Of a stretch of 64,000 nucleotides of DNA, positions 25,845 to 34,027 are shown one piece after another. The notes beneath the pieces are model-generated. The model did not search any database, was not told the DNA's origin, and saw only the letters and a program-made list of their open reading frames with translations. The stretch is taken from contig NZ_JAHKKS010000007.1 in assembly GCF_019737615.1 (NCBI RefSeq), positions 1 to 64,000 of the forward strand, written 5' to 3'. This DNA is from Sphingobium xanthum. GTDB lineage: Bacteria; Pseudomonadota; Alphaproteobacteria; Sphingomonadales; Sphingomonadaceae. The translations under genes and the position numbers were made by a program. Within the stretch, counting starts at the first letter, position 1. Each line of letters begins with the position of its first letter.

Positions 25845-26657
25845 ATGAGCGAAGCGCCCCATCATCGCATCCACGCCATTCGCTATGCCCGGCATGAGCG
25901 CGTGGCGGCCGAGAACTTCATTGGCGGGGATGACCATGCCTCGCCGATGCCGCTCGACTATTTCGTCTGGCTGATCGAGCGGGACGGCATGGCGCCGGTG
26001 CTGGTGGATACCGGCTTCGGCGCGGAAGCGGCGGTGCGGCGCAAGCGCACGATGATCCGGCCGGTGGAGGAGGGGATACGCGCCATCGGCGTCGATCCCG
26101 CGTCCATCGAGGATGTCATCATCACGCATCTCCATTATGATCACGCCGGCAGCCTCGATCTGTTCCCCAAGGCGCGTTTCCATGTGCAGGACGACGAGAT
26201 GGCCTTCGCGACCGGGCGGAGCATGACGCACAAGACCGTGCGCGCGCCGTTCGATGCCGGGCCGGTCGCCCAGATGGTGCATCTGCTGTTCGGCGATCGC
26301 GTGGTCTTCCATGATGGCGACGAGGAGTTCGCGCCCGGCATCACTTTGCGCTTCCTGCCCGGCCATACCGCGGGGCTTCAGGGCGTCGAGGTCAGCACGG
26401 CACGCGGCCCTGTACTCCTCGCTTCCGACGTGGCGCATCTCTACGCCAATCTGGTGCGCGAGATGCCGTTTCCCATCGTCGTCGATGTGCCTGCCTATCT
26501 CGACGCCCACAAAAGGCTGTTCGAGCTGGTGCCGGGCATCGATCATATCATTCCCGGGCATGACCCGCTGGTGCTGACGGCCTTTCCGGCCGGATTGGCG
26601 CCGGACGTTTCGCGGGTCGACCTTGCCCCTCTGCAACCCATTGGAGATCTGGTTTGA
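25845..26657 (+). CDS. MBL-fold hydrolase, N-acyl-homoserine-lactonase-like
   Basis: 270 aa. Metal-binding motifs: VIITHLHYDHAGSLDLFP, FLPGHTAGLQG, LLASDVAHLYANL and IIPGHDPLVL. The pattern and the N-terminal lid (NFIGGDDHASPMPLDYFVWL) are those of AttM/AiiA-type lactonases. Family members open homoserine lactones, but in a catabolic cluster a pathway lactone is a more likely substrate. It starts one base after the P450 stop and ends overlapping the next gene by four bases (TTGA), so these genes are translationally linked. Confidence 0.87.
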   Translation: MSEAPHHRIHAIRYARHERVAAENFIGGDDHASPMPLDYFVWLIERDGMAPVLVDTGFGAEAAVRRKRTMIRPVEEGIRAIGVDPASIEDVIITHLHYDHAGSLDLFPKARFHVQDDEMAFATGRSMTHKTVRAPFDAGPVAQMVHLLFGDRVVFHDGDEEFAPGITLRFLPGHTAGLQGVEVSTARGPVLLASDVAHLYANLVREMPFPIVVDVPAYLDAHKRLFELVPGIDHIIPGHDPLVLTAFPAGLAPDVSRVDLAPLQPIGDLV

Positions 26658-27547
26658 GCAAGATTGGTTTCATCGGCCTCGGTCGAATGGGCGCCGGCAT
26701 GTGCGCGCGGCTGTGCGCGGCGGGGCTGCCCGTGGTCGTGCATGACGTCTCGGACGGCGCGATCGGTGCCATGGTGGCGCTAGGGGCGGAAGCGGGCGCG
26801 AGTGCGCTCGATGTCGCCAATCGCGCCGAGATCGTGCTGGTGAGCCTGCCCATGCCCGATATCGTGCATGAAGTGCTGCTGGGCGCCAGCGGCGTGGCGG
26901 ATGGCAGTGCCGTCAAGATGGTGGTCGATCTCTCGACCTCCGGCCCGGCGATGGCGCAGCGCCTGTCCGAGGGGCTCTCGGCGCATGGCATTGCGAGCTA
27001 CGATGCGCCGGTCTCCGGCGGTGTCGCGGGCGCACGGGACGGCAAGCTGTCGCTGATGTCCAGCGGGCCGGAAGAGACCTGGCCGCAAGTGGAGGCGATC
27101 CTCCAGCATTTCGGCAAGGTCTTCTACATGGGCGAGACGCCCGGCGCGGGCCAGACGATGAAGCTGGTCAACAATCTGCTCGGCGCCACGGCGATCGCGG
27201 TGACGGCCGAGGGCATGACGCTGGGCATCAAGGCGGGTCTGGATCCGGCCAAGATGATCGAGGTGCTGAACCAGTCGACCGGCATCAACTCGGCCACGCG
27301 CGACAAATGGCCCAAATCCGTGCTTCCGCGCACCTTCGATTTCGGTTTCGCCGCCGCGCTCAGCCACAAGGATATGCGCCTGTGTGTCGATGAGGCGCAG
27401 GCGCTTGGCGTCGATCTGCCGATTGGCACGCATGTGCGCGATCTGCTGAAGCGCGTGCTCGATGAAGTCGGGCAAGATGCGGACTTCACGGCCATGGCGC
27501 TGGTCGTCGAGGATGATGCCGGGCTGACGCTGGAGCGTCCGGCATGA
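26654..27547 (+). CDS. NAD(P)-dependent 3-hydroxyisobutyrate-dehydrogenase-like oxidoreductase
   Basis: 297 aa, starting at TTG (26654) overlapping the previous stop. Rossmann motif KIGFIGLGRMGAGMCARLCA; the substrate motif YDAPVSGGVAGARDGKLSLM; the catalytic Lys region GAGQTMKLVNNLLGATAIAV; and DFGFAAALSHKDMRLCVDEA. All are typical of the beta-hydroxyacid dehydrogenase family (MmsB, tartronate semialdehyde reductase). It would interconvert a beta-hydroxy acid and its semialdehyde. In context this would be a late step acting on a short hydroxy-acid fragment. Confidence 0.9.
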   Translation: MSKIGFIGLGRMGAGMCARLCAAGLPVVVHDVSDGAIGAMVALGAEAGASALDVANRAEIVLVSLPMPDIVHEVLLGASGVADGSAVKMVVDLSTSGPAMAQRLSEGLSAHGIASYDAPVSGGVAGARDGKLSLMSSGPEETWPQVEAILQHFGKVFYMGETPGAGQTMKLVNNLLGATAIAVTAEGMTLGIKAGLDPAKMIEVLNQSTGINSATRDKWPKSVLPRTFDFGFAAALSHKDMRLCVDEAQALGVDLPIGTHVRDLLKRVLDEVGQDADFTAMALVVEDDAGLTLERPA

Positions 27548-27614
27548 TGCGGTTCGCAACCCGACAAGGCGGCTTCGTCCGGCGCCAAGCCGGGGTCGCA
27601 CCGGTCGGCCTAGG

Positions 27615-28859
27615 GTGAAGATCACAGGGAGAGAGAGCGTGGACGTCAGCGAGACAATCGAAGCGCGCGGCAGCAGCTACGCCATTTCCGGCACGGTCGC
27701 CGAGGGCTTCGAGCGCGTGCTGGAGGCGTTCCGGGAGAATTTCCGCGTCGAGGAAGAGTTGGGCGCCGGCTGCTCCGTGGTCGTCGATGGCCGCACGGTG
27801 GTCGATCTCTGGGGCGGATGGGCGCGTGCCGACCAGTCGCAGCCTTGGGACAAGCACAGCACGGTCTGCATGATGAGCGTCGCCAAGGGCGTGACCGGCA
27901 TTGCGTTTAACATGCTGGTGGATCGTGGCCTCGTCGATATCGACAAGCCGGTCGCGCATTACTGGCCGGAATTCGCGCAGGCCGGCAAGCAGGACATACT
28001 GGTCCGCTGGCTGCTCGATCATCGCGCCGCCATCCCCGTGCTGACGACGGACGTCATGACGCCCGGCGGCTTCTTCGACTATCCCGCCTATATCAAGGCG
28101 CTGGAAGTGCAGGAGCCGCTCTGGGAGCCGGGCACCCGCGCGGCCTATCATGTTCACAATCAGGGCTTCCTGCTCGGCGAGATCATGCGCCGCGTGACCG
28201 GAGAGACGGTCGGTCCCTTCCTGCGCAAATATGTCTCCGGGCCGCTGGGCGCCGAATATATGATCGGCGGCATGGACGAGGAGGAGCAGTCCCATGTCGC
28301 GGAAGTGCTGCCCAATACGGGCGCGCGTCTCTTCGCCGCCAAGGATCAGGCGCTCCCGGAAAAGCCGACGACGCCCGAAGGCTGGCAGGACGGCGCAACC
28401 TTGCGCAGCTTTGCCTTCCTGCAGAACCCGCAGGAACCCTGGCACACGACGATGAACTCACCGATCTGGCGGACCTGCGAGATCGCCAGCGGCTCCGGCC
28501 ATGGCAATGCCCGCGGCGTGGCGCGCATCTATGGTGCGGCGGTTGGCTCGGTGGACGGCGTTTCGCTGCTCTCGAAGGACCGGCTCGAGGCGATGCTGGT
28601 CGAGCAGCATAACCAGATCGAATTGCTCCAGGACAGACCGTATCATCAGGGCCTCGGCGTGCTGCTAAACACGCCGGCGGCCGTCTATATGGGCCCGAAC
28701 CCGCGCAGCTTCGGCCATCATGGCCTTGGCGGCTCGATTGGCTTTGGCGACCCCGACGCGAAGCTGGGCTTTTCCTACTGCTGCAACCAGATGCACGCGG
28801 TCGGCGACAACGGTCCGCGCGCGCGTCGGCTCATCGAATCAGTTTATTCAAACATTTAA
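27615..28859 (+). CDS. Serine hydrolase of the beta-lactamase/EstB family
   Basis: 414 aa from the ATG at 27615; a GTG at 27639 with a purine-rich GGGAGAGAGAG upstream is an equally good start. The catalytic S-x-x-K is MMSVAKG (Ser88/Lys91 from the ATG). The second-motif tyrosine is probably in RAAYHVHNQGFLLGEI, and the C-terminal FGHHGLGGSIGFGDP takes the place of the KTG/HxG box. This is the class-C-like esterase group (EstB, family VIII), acting on short esters or amides in the cytoplasm; no signal peptide is seen. One of two such genes in the cluster, the other at 30939. Confidence 0.87.
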   Translation: MKITGRESVDVSETIEARGSSYAISGTVAEGFERVLEAFRENFRVEEELGAGCSVVVDGRTVVDLWGGWARADQSQPWDKHSTVCMMSVAKGVTGIAFNMLVDRGLVDIDKPVAHYWPEFAQAGKQDILVRWLLDHRAAIPVLTTDVMTPGGFFDYPAYIKALEVQEPLWEPGTRAAYHVHNQGFLLGEIMRRVTGETVGPFLRKYVSGPLGAEYMIGGMDEEEQSHVAEVLPNTGARLFAAKDQALPEKPTTPEGWQDGATLRSFAFLQNPQEPWHTTMNSPIWRTCEIASGSGHGNARGVARIYGAAVGSVDGVSLLSKDRLEAMLVEQHNQIELLQDRPYHQGLGVLLNTPAAVYMGPNPRSFGHHGLGGSIGFGDPDAKLGFSYCCNQMHAVGDNGPRARRLIESVYSNI

Positions 28860-28871
28860 AGGATTTGGAAG

Positions 28872-29258
28872 ATGAACCAGGAACTGTTTGACAAGGGCAT
28901 GGAGATCCGCCGCTCGGTGCTGGGCGACAGCTATGTCGATTCCGCGCTGGCCCAGATGAACGGCTTCAATCGGCCGCTGCAGGAACTGGTTACGCAATAT
29001 TGCTGGGGCGAAGTCTGGGGCCGCGAGGGCCTGTCCAAGCGCGACCGCTCGATGATCAACCTCGCCATGATCGGCATCCTCAATCGCCAGCATGAGCTCA
29101 AGGCGCATATCAAGGGCGCGCTTACCAATGGCATGACCAAGGACGAGATTGCCGAAGTGCTGTTGCAGGTCGGCGTCTATGGCGGCATCCCGGCTGCGGT
29201 CGATAGCTTCCGCACCGCCAATGAGGCGTTCGCCGATCTGGACGCCGGCAAGAAATAA
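28872..29258 (+). CDS. Carboxymuconolactone-decarboxylase-family protein
   Basis: 128 aa, starting at the ATG 12 bases after the hydrolase. It carries the CMD helical pattern (FNRPLQELVTQYCWGEVWGR, LSKRDRSMINLAMIGILNRQ, HELKAHIKGALTNGMTKDEI, EVLLQVGVYGGIPAAVDSFR). There is no CxxC, so it is not the AhpD peroxidase type. It resembles the true gamma-carboxymuconolactone decarboxylase (PcaC) shape with the conserved EL..H motif. PcaC itself acts in protocatechuate breakdown; here it may decarboxylate or isomerise a related lactone. Confidence 0.9.
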   Translation: MNQELFDKGMEIRRSVLGDSYVDSALAQMNGFNRPLQELVTQYCWGEVWGREGLSKRDRSMINLAMIGILNRQHELKAHIKGALTNGMTKDEIAEVLLQVGVYGGIPAAVDSFRTANEAFADLDAGKK

Positions 29259-29281
29259 GCAAACGAGGAGAGGACCGGGCC

Positions 29282-29767
29282 ATGACCCCAGCAGATAGTG
29301 CCGAGATCGAGCGGGCCTGCGCCCGGCTGATCCTCGAATTCGCCAAGTTCAACGACGATTGGGATCACCAGTCGCTCGCTGACCTGTTCGTCGAGGATTG
29401 CGTCTTCGCGCGGCCGCTCGATCCGACGCACCCTTACTACGGGCGTGATAAGGTTCAGGCTATCTTTCGGGATCGCGCGCGGCGCCTGACGCGGCACATC
29501 ATGACCAACATCCTGATCACCCCGCTCTCGGCCACCGAAGCCAAGGGCACGAGCTATGTGACCATGATGTCCGCGCCAAATCCCGACGAAAAATGGCCGC
29601 GCGAGGGCGAGGGGACGTTCATCGGCACCTTCGACGATACCTTCGTGAAAACCGCGGATGGCTGGAAGTTCAGGAGCCGCAGCGGCAATGTGGCGCTCTA
29701 TCAGGGCGGCCATGTGCCCAACATACCCGTGCCCAGCATCGAAGAGACAGGAGTGCCGCCGCAATGA
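29282..29767 (+). CDS. NTF2/SnoaL-like protein (first of a tandem pair)
   Basis: 161 aa. The N-terminal helix IERACARLILEFAKFNDDWD is followed by HQSLADLFVEDCVFARPLDP and the beta-sheet region with TRHIMTNILITPLSATEAKG. This is the SnoaL_4-type cone fold used by small isomerases, dehydratases and lyases, including some lignin-dimer gamma-formaldehyde lyases. Active-site residues cannot be assigned from the sequence alone. It overlaps the next NTF2 gene by 4 bp (ATGA), which suggests equimolar production and perhaps a heteromer. Confidence 0.85.
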   Translation: MTPADSAEIERACARLILEFAKFNDDWDHQSLADLFVEDCVFARPLDPTHPYYGRDKVQAIFRDRARRLTRHIMTNILITPLSATEAKGTSYVTMMSAPNPDEKWPREGEGTFIGTFDDTFVKTADGWKFRSRSGNVALYQGGHVPNIPVPSIEETGVPPQ

Positions 29768-30174
29768 GCGTGACCGCCAAGAACGCAAACGAGCAGCTCG
29801 CGCTGGATTTCTTCGCGTCGCTCTCCACGGGTGATCTGGAAAAGCTTCGCCCTTTCCTGGACGAGAATTCCGTGTGGGAGCCGATGGTCAAGGATATCCC
29901 AGGCGCCGGCAGCTATAAGGGAAACGCGATCATCGACGATTTCCTCGGCCCCGTGCGCGGCATGTTCGCGCCCGGTGACCCCAAGGTGCATCCGCAGAAT
30001 ATCTTCTCGGACGGCGATTTCGTCGCGGTCGAGAGCTATTCGGACGGCAAGCTCCAGGACGGGCGGACCTACCACAATCGCTATAGCTGGGTGTTCAGGA
30101 TGAACAACGGCAAGATCGGCTATCTCCATGAGTATATGGACAGCCACTATGTCGCGACATTGTTCGGCCTATGA
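29764..30174 (+). CDS. NTF2/SnoaL-like protein (second of a tandem pair)
   Basis: 136 aa. NEQLALDFFASLSTGDLEKL, then PFLDENSVWEPMVKDIPGAG and a C-terminal TYHNRYSWVFRMNNGKIGYL give the ketosteroid-isomerase-like fold common in SnoaL proteins. It overlaps both neighbours by 4 bp (ATGA at each end). Sequence similarity to the preceding NTF2 protein is low, so this is a pairing of two distinct families rather than a recent duplication. Confidence 0.85.
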   Translation: MSVTAKNANEQLALDFFASLSTGDLEKLRPFLDENSVWEPMVKDIPGAGSYKGNAIIDDFLGPVRGMFAPGDPKVHPQNIFSDGDFVAVESYSDGKLQDGRTYHNRYSWVFRMNNGKIGYLHEYMDSHYVATLFGL

Positions 30175-30926
30175 GCGACCTTTCCGGCAGGAAGATCCTC
30201 ATTTCCGGGGCAGGGCGGGGGCTTGGCGAAGCGATCGCGGAGCATCTCGCCGGTCTCGGCGCGGTCGTCGCGGTCTGCGATATCAATGAGGAAACTGCCG
30301 CTGCCGTCGCCGCAAGGATCATCAATGCGGGCGGACAGGCCGTGGCCTATGGCGGCGATCTTGGATCGCGCCAGATCTTTCACGATACCGTGGCGGCGTT
30401 CGCACGGGCCTATGGGCCGATCGACGCACTGATCAACAATGCGTCCTATCTGGTCTACGAGCCGATCGAGAACATCACCGAGGAGACGCTGGACCGCATG
30501 CTGTCCGGCGGGCTCAAATCGGTCTTCTGGGGCGTGCAGGCCTATCTGGCGCATCGCGACCCCAATGCCGATAAGGGTCACATTATCAATTACTCATCAC
30601 CCGTGGCTTATCGGGGCCGGCCGAACACAGGCGCGTACACAGCGATCAAGGGTGCCGTGGCGGCGCTCACCAATGTGCTGGCCGGCGAGCTCGGCCCGCA
30701 CGGTATCCGCGTCAATGCGATCGCGCCCGGCTCCGTGCCGACGCCAGCCACGGCCGGCTTCGTCAGTGCCGAGGATTATGAGAAGCGTGCGAAGAACATC
30801 CCATTGCGGCGCAATGGCCGCCCGGACGACGTGGCGAAGGCGATTGCCTTCCTGCTCAGCGACGAGGCGGATTTCATTAACGGAGCGATGCTCGCCATTG
30901 ACGGCGGCATCATCGCGGCAGGCTAG
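30171..30926 (+). CDS. Short-chain dehydrogenase/reductase
   Basis: 251 aa classical SDR. NAD(P) motif KILISGAGRGLGEAIAEHL; NNAS; active-site Ser in INYSSPVAYRGRP; catalytic Y-x-x-x-K in GAYTAIKGAVAALT; C-terminal SDEADFINGAMLAIDGG. Asp-rich CDINEE after the second strand suggests NAD preference. It is translationally coupled to the NTF2 gene (ATGA). Probable role: oxidation of a hydroxyl group in the same pathway. Confidence 0.92.
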   Translation: MSDLSGRKILISGAGRGLGEAIAEHLAGLGAVVAVCDINEETAAAVAARIINAGGQAVAYGGDLGSRQIFHDTVAAFARAYGPIDALINNASYLVYEPIENITEETLDRMLSGGLKSVFWGVQAYLAHRDPNADKGHIINYSSPVAYRGRPNTGAYTAIKGAVAALTNVLAGELGPHGIRVNAIAPGSVPTPATAGFVSAEDYEKRAKNIPLRRNGRPDDVAKAIAFLLSDEADFINGAMLAIDGGIIAAG

Positions 30927-30938
30927 GAGAGAGCGCGC

Positions 30939-32084
30939 ATGAGCGGTTTCTGGCAGGAGAGGCTCGATCATCTCAAGGCCGAGATCGAGGCCGATGTCGA
31001 AAAGGGCGCCTATTTCGGCGCGGTGCTGCGCGTCATGCGCGGCGGCGTGGTCGGGTTCGACGAGGCGATCGGCTATGCCGATGGCGATAAGACAAAGCCT
31101 CTCGCCAAGGACAGCGTCTTCTCGATCTTCTCGACCACCAAGGCCTTCACCAATATCCTTATCCTTCGCGCGATCGAGCAGGGCCGCTTCGCGCTGACCA
31201 CCAAGGTCAAGGACGTGCTGCCCGAGTTCACCGGCGCGCCGCGTGACAAGGCGACCTTCTTCCATCTGCTCTCGCACACCTCCGGCATGCCGGGCGTCTG
31301 GATGCCCAAGCCGGACATGTATCTCGATCGCCTGGATGAGCTGTATCAGGCCGTGATCGACAATGTGCATGGCAATGTGGAGCCGGGCACACGCTGCGAC
31401 TATTCCCCCCTGGCGCATCATGTGCTGATGGGCGAGGCGCTCCGCCGGACCGATCCCAAGGGTCGCCGCTTCCGCGATATCCTGCGCGAGGACCTGTTCG
31501 AGCCGCTCGGCATGAACGACACGAGCATGGGGCTCCGCGCCGATCTGAACGCGCGCCATGTCCGTCCGGACATGCGAGGAACCGTTCCTATCAAGCACTT
31601 ATCGCGCACTCTTCCCGGCGATCATGCACTGTTCGAGGATCCCGATGTCGAGGCGCCCCATGTCGGCTGTGCCTCGACCGTACCGGATCTCGCGCGCTTT
31701 GCCGAGATGCTCCGCCGCGGCGGTGAGCTGGATGGCGCGCGCATATTGTCGCCCCGCATCATCCAGATGGCCCGTCAGGTGCAGACGAAGGAGTTCCCCA
31801 ACGAGCTCTATCGCACCGTCCATCTGCGCATGGGCTGGGACGAGATGCCGGCCTATATGGGCCTCGGCTTCAATCTGCGCGGCACGCAGCTTGGCCCGCA
31901 TCAGCTGGGCACGATGACCAGCCCGGAGACCTTCGGCAATTATGGCGCGGGCAGCGCGATCTTCTGGGTCGATCCCCAGCAGGACGTCAGCTTCACCTGC
32001 CTCACAGCGGGCGTGATGACGCAGGCCGCAAATATCGCGCGCTTCCAGAAGCTGGCCGACATCGCGATCTCGGCCTGCACCTGA
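30939..32084 (+). CDS. Serine hydrolase of the beta-lactamase/EstB family (second copy)
   Basis: 381 aa. S-x-x-K is FSTTKAFTNILI (Ser65/Lys68). The family motif HLLSHTSGMPGVW follows, and the Tyr motif is CDYSPLAHHVLM. The C-terminal NYGAGSAIFWVDPQQDVSFT replaces the expected HxG with Y-G-A-G. It is only distantly related to the hydrolase at 27615, so the pair was probably recruited separately. Likely an esterase or lactonase for a pathway intermediate. Confidence 0.86.
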   Translation: MSGFWQERLDHLKAEIEADVEKGAYFGAVLRVMRGGVVGFDEAIGYADGDKTKPLAKDSVFSIFSTTKAFTNILILRAIEQGRFALTTKVKDVLPEFTGAPRDKATFFHLLSHTSGMPGVWMPKPDMYLDRLDELYQAVIDNVHGNVEPGTRCDYSPLAHHVLMGEALRRTDPKGRRFRDILREDLFEPLGMNDTSMGLRADLNARHVRPDMRGTVPIKHLSRTLPGDHALFEDPDVEAPHVGCASTVPDLARFAEMLRRGGELDGARILSPRIIQMARQVQTKEFPNELYRTVHLRMGWDEMPAYMGLGFNLRGTQLGPHQLGTMTSPETFGNYGAGSAIFWVDPQQDVSFTCLTAGVMTQAANIARFQKLADIAISACT

Positions 32085-32132
32085 CACACTGAACATGTTT
32101 TACCGTTCGCTTGGAACGGAGGGGATAAGGAA

Positions 32133-33695
32133 ATGGCTGACTACGATATCATCGCCATCGGCTCGGGCCATAATGGCCTCGTCGCGGCCGCCTATGCCGC
32201 GGTCGCCGGCAAGAAAGTGCTCGTTCTTGAGCGCAACGCCTGGTTCGGCGGAGGCGTCGTGACGCGCGAGCTCACGCAGCCGGGCTTCAAGCACGACCAA
32301 CATTCGATGAGCCACATCTTCATTCAGGGCAATCCGATGCTCGTGAATGACGAGTTGGGCCTCAAGTCGCGATATGGTCTGACTTATCTCTTCCCGGACG
32401 TGCCGATGATGTCGGTGTTCGAGGATGGCCGCACGCTCAAGCTCTATCGCGACAGCGAGAAGTCCGCCGCCAGCATCGCTCAATTCTCGCAGAAGGATGC
32501 CGAGGCGTTCCGCAAGGTCTCGGCGCAGGCCGCCGCCTGGCTGCCGATGATCCAGTCGACGCTCTATTCGCCGCCCATGCCGGTCGGTGCGGGCAATGCG
32601 ATGATGGATTCGAGCTATGAGGGCCGCGAGCTCTGGCGCGTCATCCAGATGTCGAGCCACGATCATCTCTGCGAGCTGTTCGAGACAGACGAGGTGCGCA
32701 TGCACTTCGCGCGCGTCGCCGGCGAAAATCTCGTCTCGCCGGACGAGAAGGCGACGGGCATCGGTATGTATGTATTCCTGGGCTTCCTGGAGCGCTTCGG
32801 CTTCGGCGTGGCGCAGGGCGGCTCCGGCAGCCTCACCGCGGCCCTGATCCGCTGCATCGAGGATCATGGCGGCGCCGTGATCGCGAGCGCGCCCGTCCGC
32901 GAGGTAACGGCCTCCGGTGGCCGCGCGACCGGCGTTATCCTCGACGATGGCACGCGACATAGTGCCAAGGATGGCATTATCGGTGCCATCCATCCGCATC
33001 TCCTGCCTGAGATGGTGCCGGACATGGCGCCTCAGGCCGCGAAGAACGCGCTGCGCACCCAGATCACCGATGCTGCCTGCATCACGATCCACGCGGCGCT
33101 CGATGCGCCGCTCCAGTTCAAGGCCGAGGGCGTCGATGCCGTCATGGTCGAGCTGATGCCGGACAGCTACGAGACGCTGCGCCGCGCCTTCGACGATCTG
33201 CGCTATGGCGGCTTCGTCCGTCAGCCGCTCATCGGTCTGGGCTCGCTCTCGCAGTTCGATCCGTCCCGCGTTCCGGAAGGCAAGGCGATCCTCCATGCTT
33301 GGGACTATGTGCCCTATCATCGGCCGGACGGCGCGAGCTGGGACGACAGCAAGAGCGCCTATGCCGAGACCATGATCGATCGTATCGCCGATTTCGTACC
33401 GAATATCAGAGATATATTGATCGAAGCTCATGTTGATTCTCCGGTCGATATGGAGCGGACCTCGCCCAGCTTCATGCGCGGCGACCTGCATGGCATCGCG
33501 ACCACGACCTATCAGTCCGGCGCGCATCGCCCGACACCGGAACTCGGCCAGTATCGGGTGCCCGGCGTCGACCGGCTCTATCTGGTCGGCCCGTTCCAGC
33601 ATCCCGGCGGCGGCGTGTTCGGTGCAGGCCGCGCGACGGCGCAGGTGCTGTTCGACGATCTCAACGTCGATTTCGACAAGGTGCGGATCAAGTGA
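32133..33695 (+). CDS. CrtI/PYROXD2-like FAD-dependent oxidoreductase
   Basis: 520 aa, ATG at 32133 behind GGAGGGGATAAGG. N-terminal dinucleotide motif YDIIAIGSGHNGLVAAAYAA, then KVLVLERNAWFGGGVVTREL. The C-terminal FAD-contact segment is DRLYLVGPFQHPGGGVFGAG. It belongs to the phytoene-desaturase-related flavoproteins that desaturate hydrophobic or allylic substrates. No carotenoid genes are nearby, so a carotenoid role is unlikely; an oxidation or desaturation step on the cluster substrate is inferred. Confidence 0.9.
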   Translation: MADYDIIAIGSGHNGLVAAAYAAVAGKKVLVLERNAWFGGGVVTRELTQPGFKHDQHSMSHIFIQGNPMLVNDELGLKSRYGLTYLFPDVPMMSVFEDGRTLKLYRDSEKSAASIAQFSQKDAEAFRKVSAQAAAWLPMIQSTLYSPPMPVGAGNAMMDSSYEGRELWRVIQMSSHDHLCELFETDEVRMHFARVAGENLVSPDEKATGIGMYVFLGFLERFGFGVAQGGSGSLTAALIRCIEDHGGAVIASAPVREVTASGGRATGVILDDGTRHSAKDGIIGAIHPHLLPEMVPDMAPQAAKNALRTQITDAACITIHAALDAPLQFKAEGVDAVMVELMPDSYETLRRAFDDLRYGGFVRQPLIGLGSLSQFDPSRVPEGKAILHAWDYVPYHRPDGASWDDSKSAYAETMIDRIADFVPNIRDILIEAHVDSPVDMERTSPSFMRGDLHGIATTTYQSGAHRPTPELGQYRVPGVDRLYLVGPFQHPGGGVFGAGRATAQVLFDDLNVDFDKVRIK

Positions 33696-33718
33696 ACACC
33701 TGCACCGCCACCATTCCT

Positions 33719-33799
33719 CGTCATCCCAGCGAAAGCTGGGATCTCATGCGGCAGCAGCGCGCACGGATGAGCGAGACCCCAGCGTTCGCTGGGATGACG
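33719..33799. repeat. Compound palindromic repeat, family B copy 1
   Basis: The outer arms 33719-33733 (CGTCATCCCAGCGAA) and 33785-33799 (TTCGCTGGGATGACG) are perfect 15-bp inverted repeats. Each end also forms its own hairpin (CCCAGC-gaaa-GCTGGG and CCCAGC-gttc-GCTGGG). It lies between the flavoprotein and the 68-aa gene. A half-element of the same family is at 48559-48585. The structure resembles a REP/MITE-like mobile repeat. Confidence 0.85.
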
Positions 33800-33816
33800 G
33801 TTGGGGAGCGCGCCGC

Positions 33817-34023
33817 ATGAAAATCTACTCCTCCGATAAGTCCGAGCTTATGCAGGTTGCGAAAATCGAACGCGACGGCAACGACCTCGTCATCAAGGGC
33901 AAGGTGTTCGGCACCATGCCGATGAGCGCGCGTCTGAAGCCATCCGAGGCACGCGCCGCGCTCAAGCTGCTGACCCCCAGCCTTATATTTTTCCTTATCA
34001 CTCTCCCTTTTCGCAAAGGATAA
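33817..34023 (+). CDS. Small protein of unknown function
   Basis: 68 aa from the ATG at 33817: MKIYSSDKSELMQVAKIERD, then GNDLVIKGKVFGTMPMSARL and KPSEARAALKLLTPSLIFFL. The first ~45 residues look like a compact beta-rich domain; the end is hydrophobic (LIFFLITLPF) and could be a membrane anchor. No function is known to me. It is only four bases upstream of the SDR at 34028 and so is almost certainly co-expressed with it. Codon use matches the neighbours, supporting a real gene. Confidence 0.7.
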   Translation: MKIYSSDKSELMQVAKIERDGNDLVIKGKVFGTMPMSARLKPSEARAALKLLTPSLIFFLITLPFRKG

Positions 34024-34027
34024 GCCC

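Noticed and set aside
25845..26657. Quorum-quenching role for the lactonase-like MBL protein
   Set aside because: The AHL-lactonase family fold is clear, but the gene is embedded in a catabolic cluster and no AHL synthase or LuxR gene is in the window.
32100..33602. 500-aa minus-strand ORF opposite the CrtI-like gene
   Set aside because: Mirror frame, Arg/His/Asp-rich, no domain.
32133..33695. Carotenoid desaturase (crtI)
   Set aside because: Only family-level similarity; no crtB, crtE or other carotenoid genes nearby.
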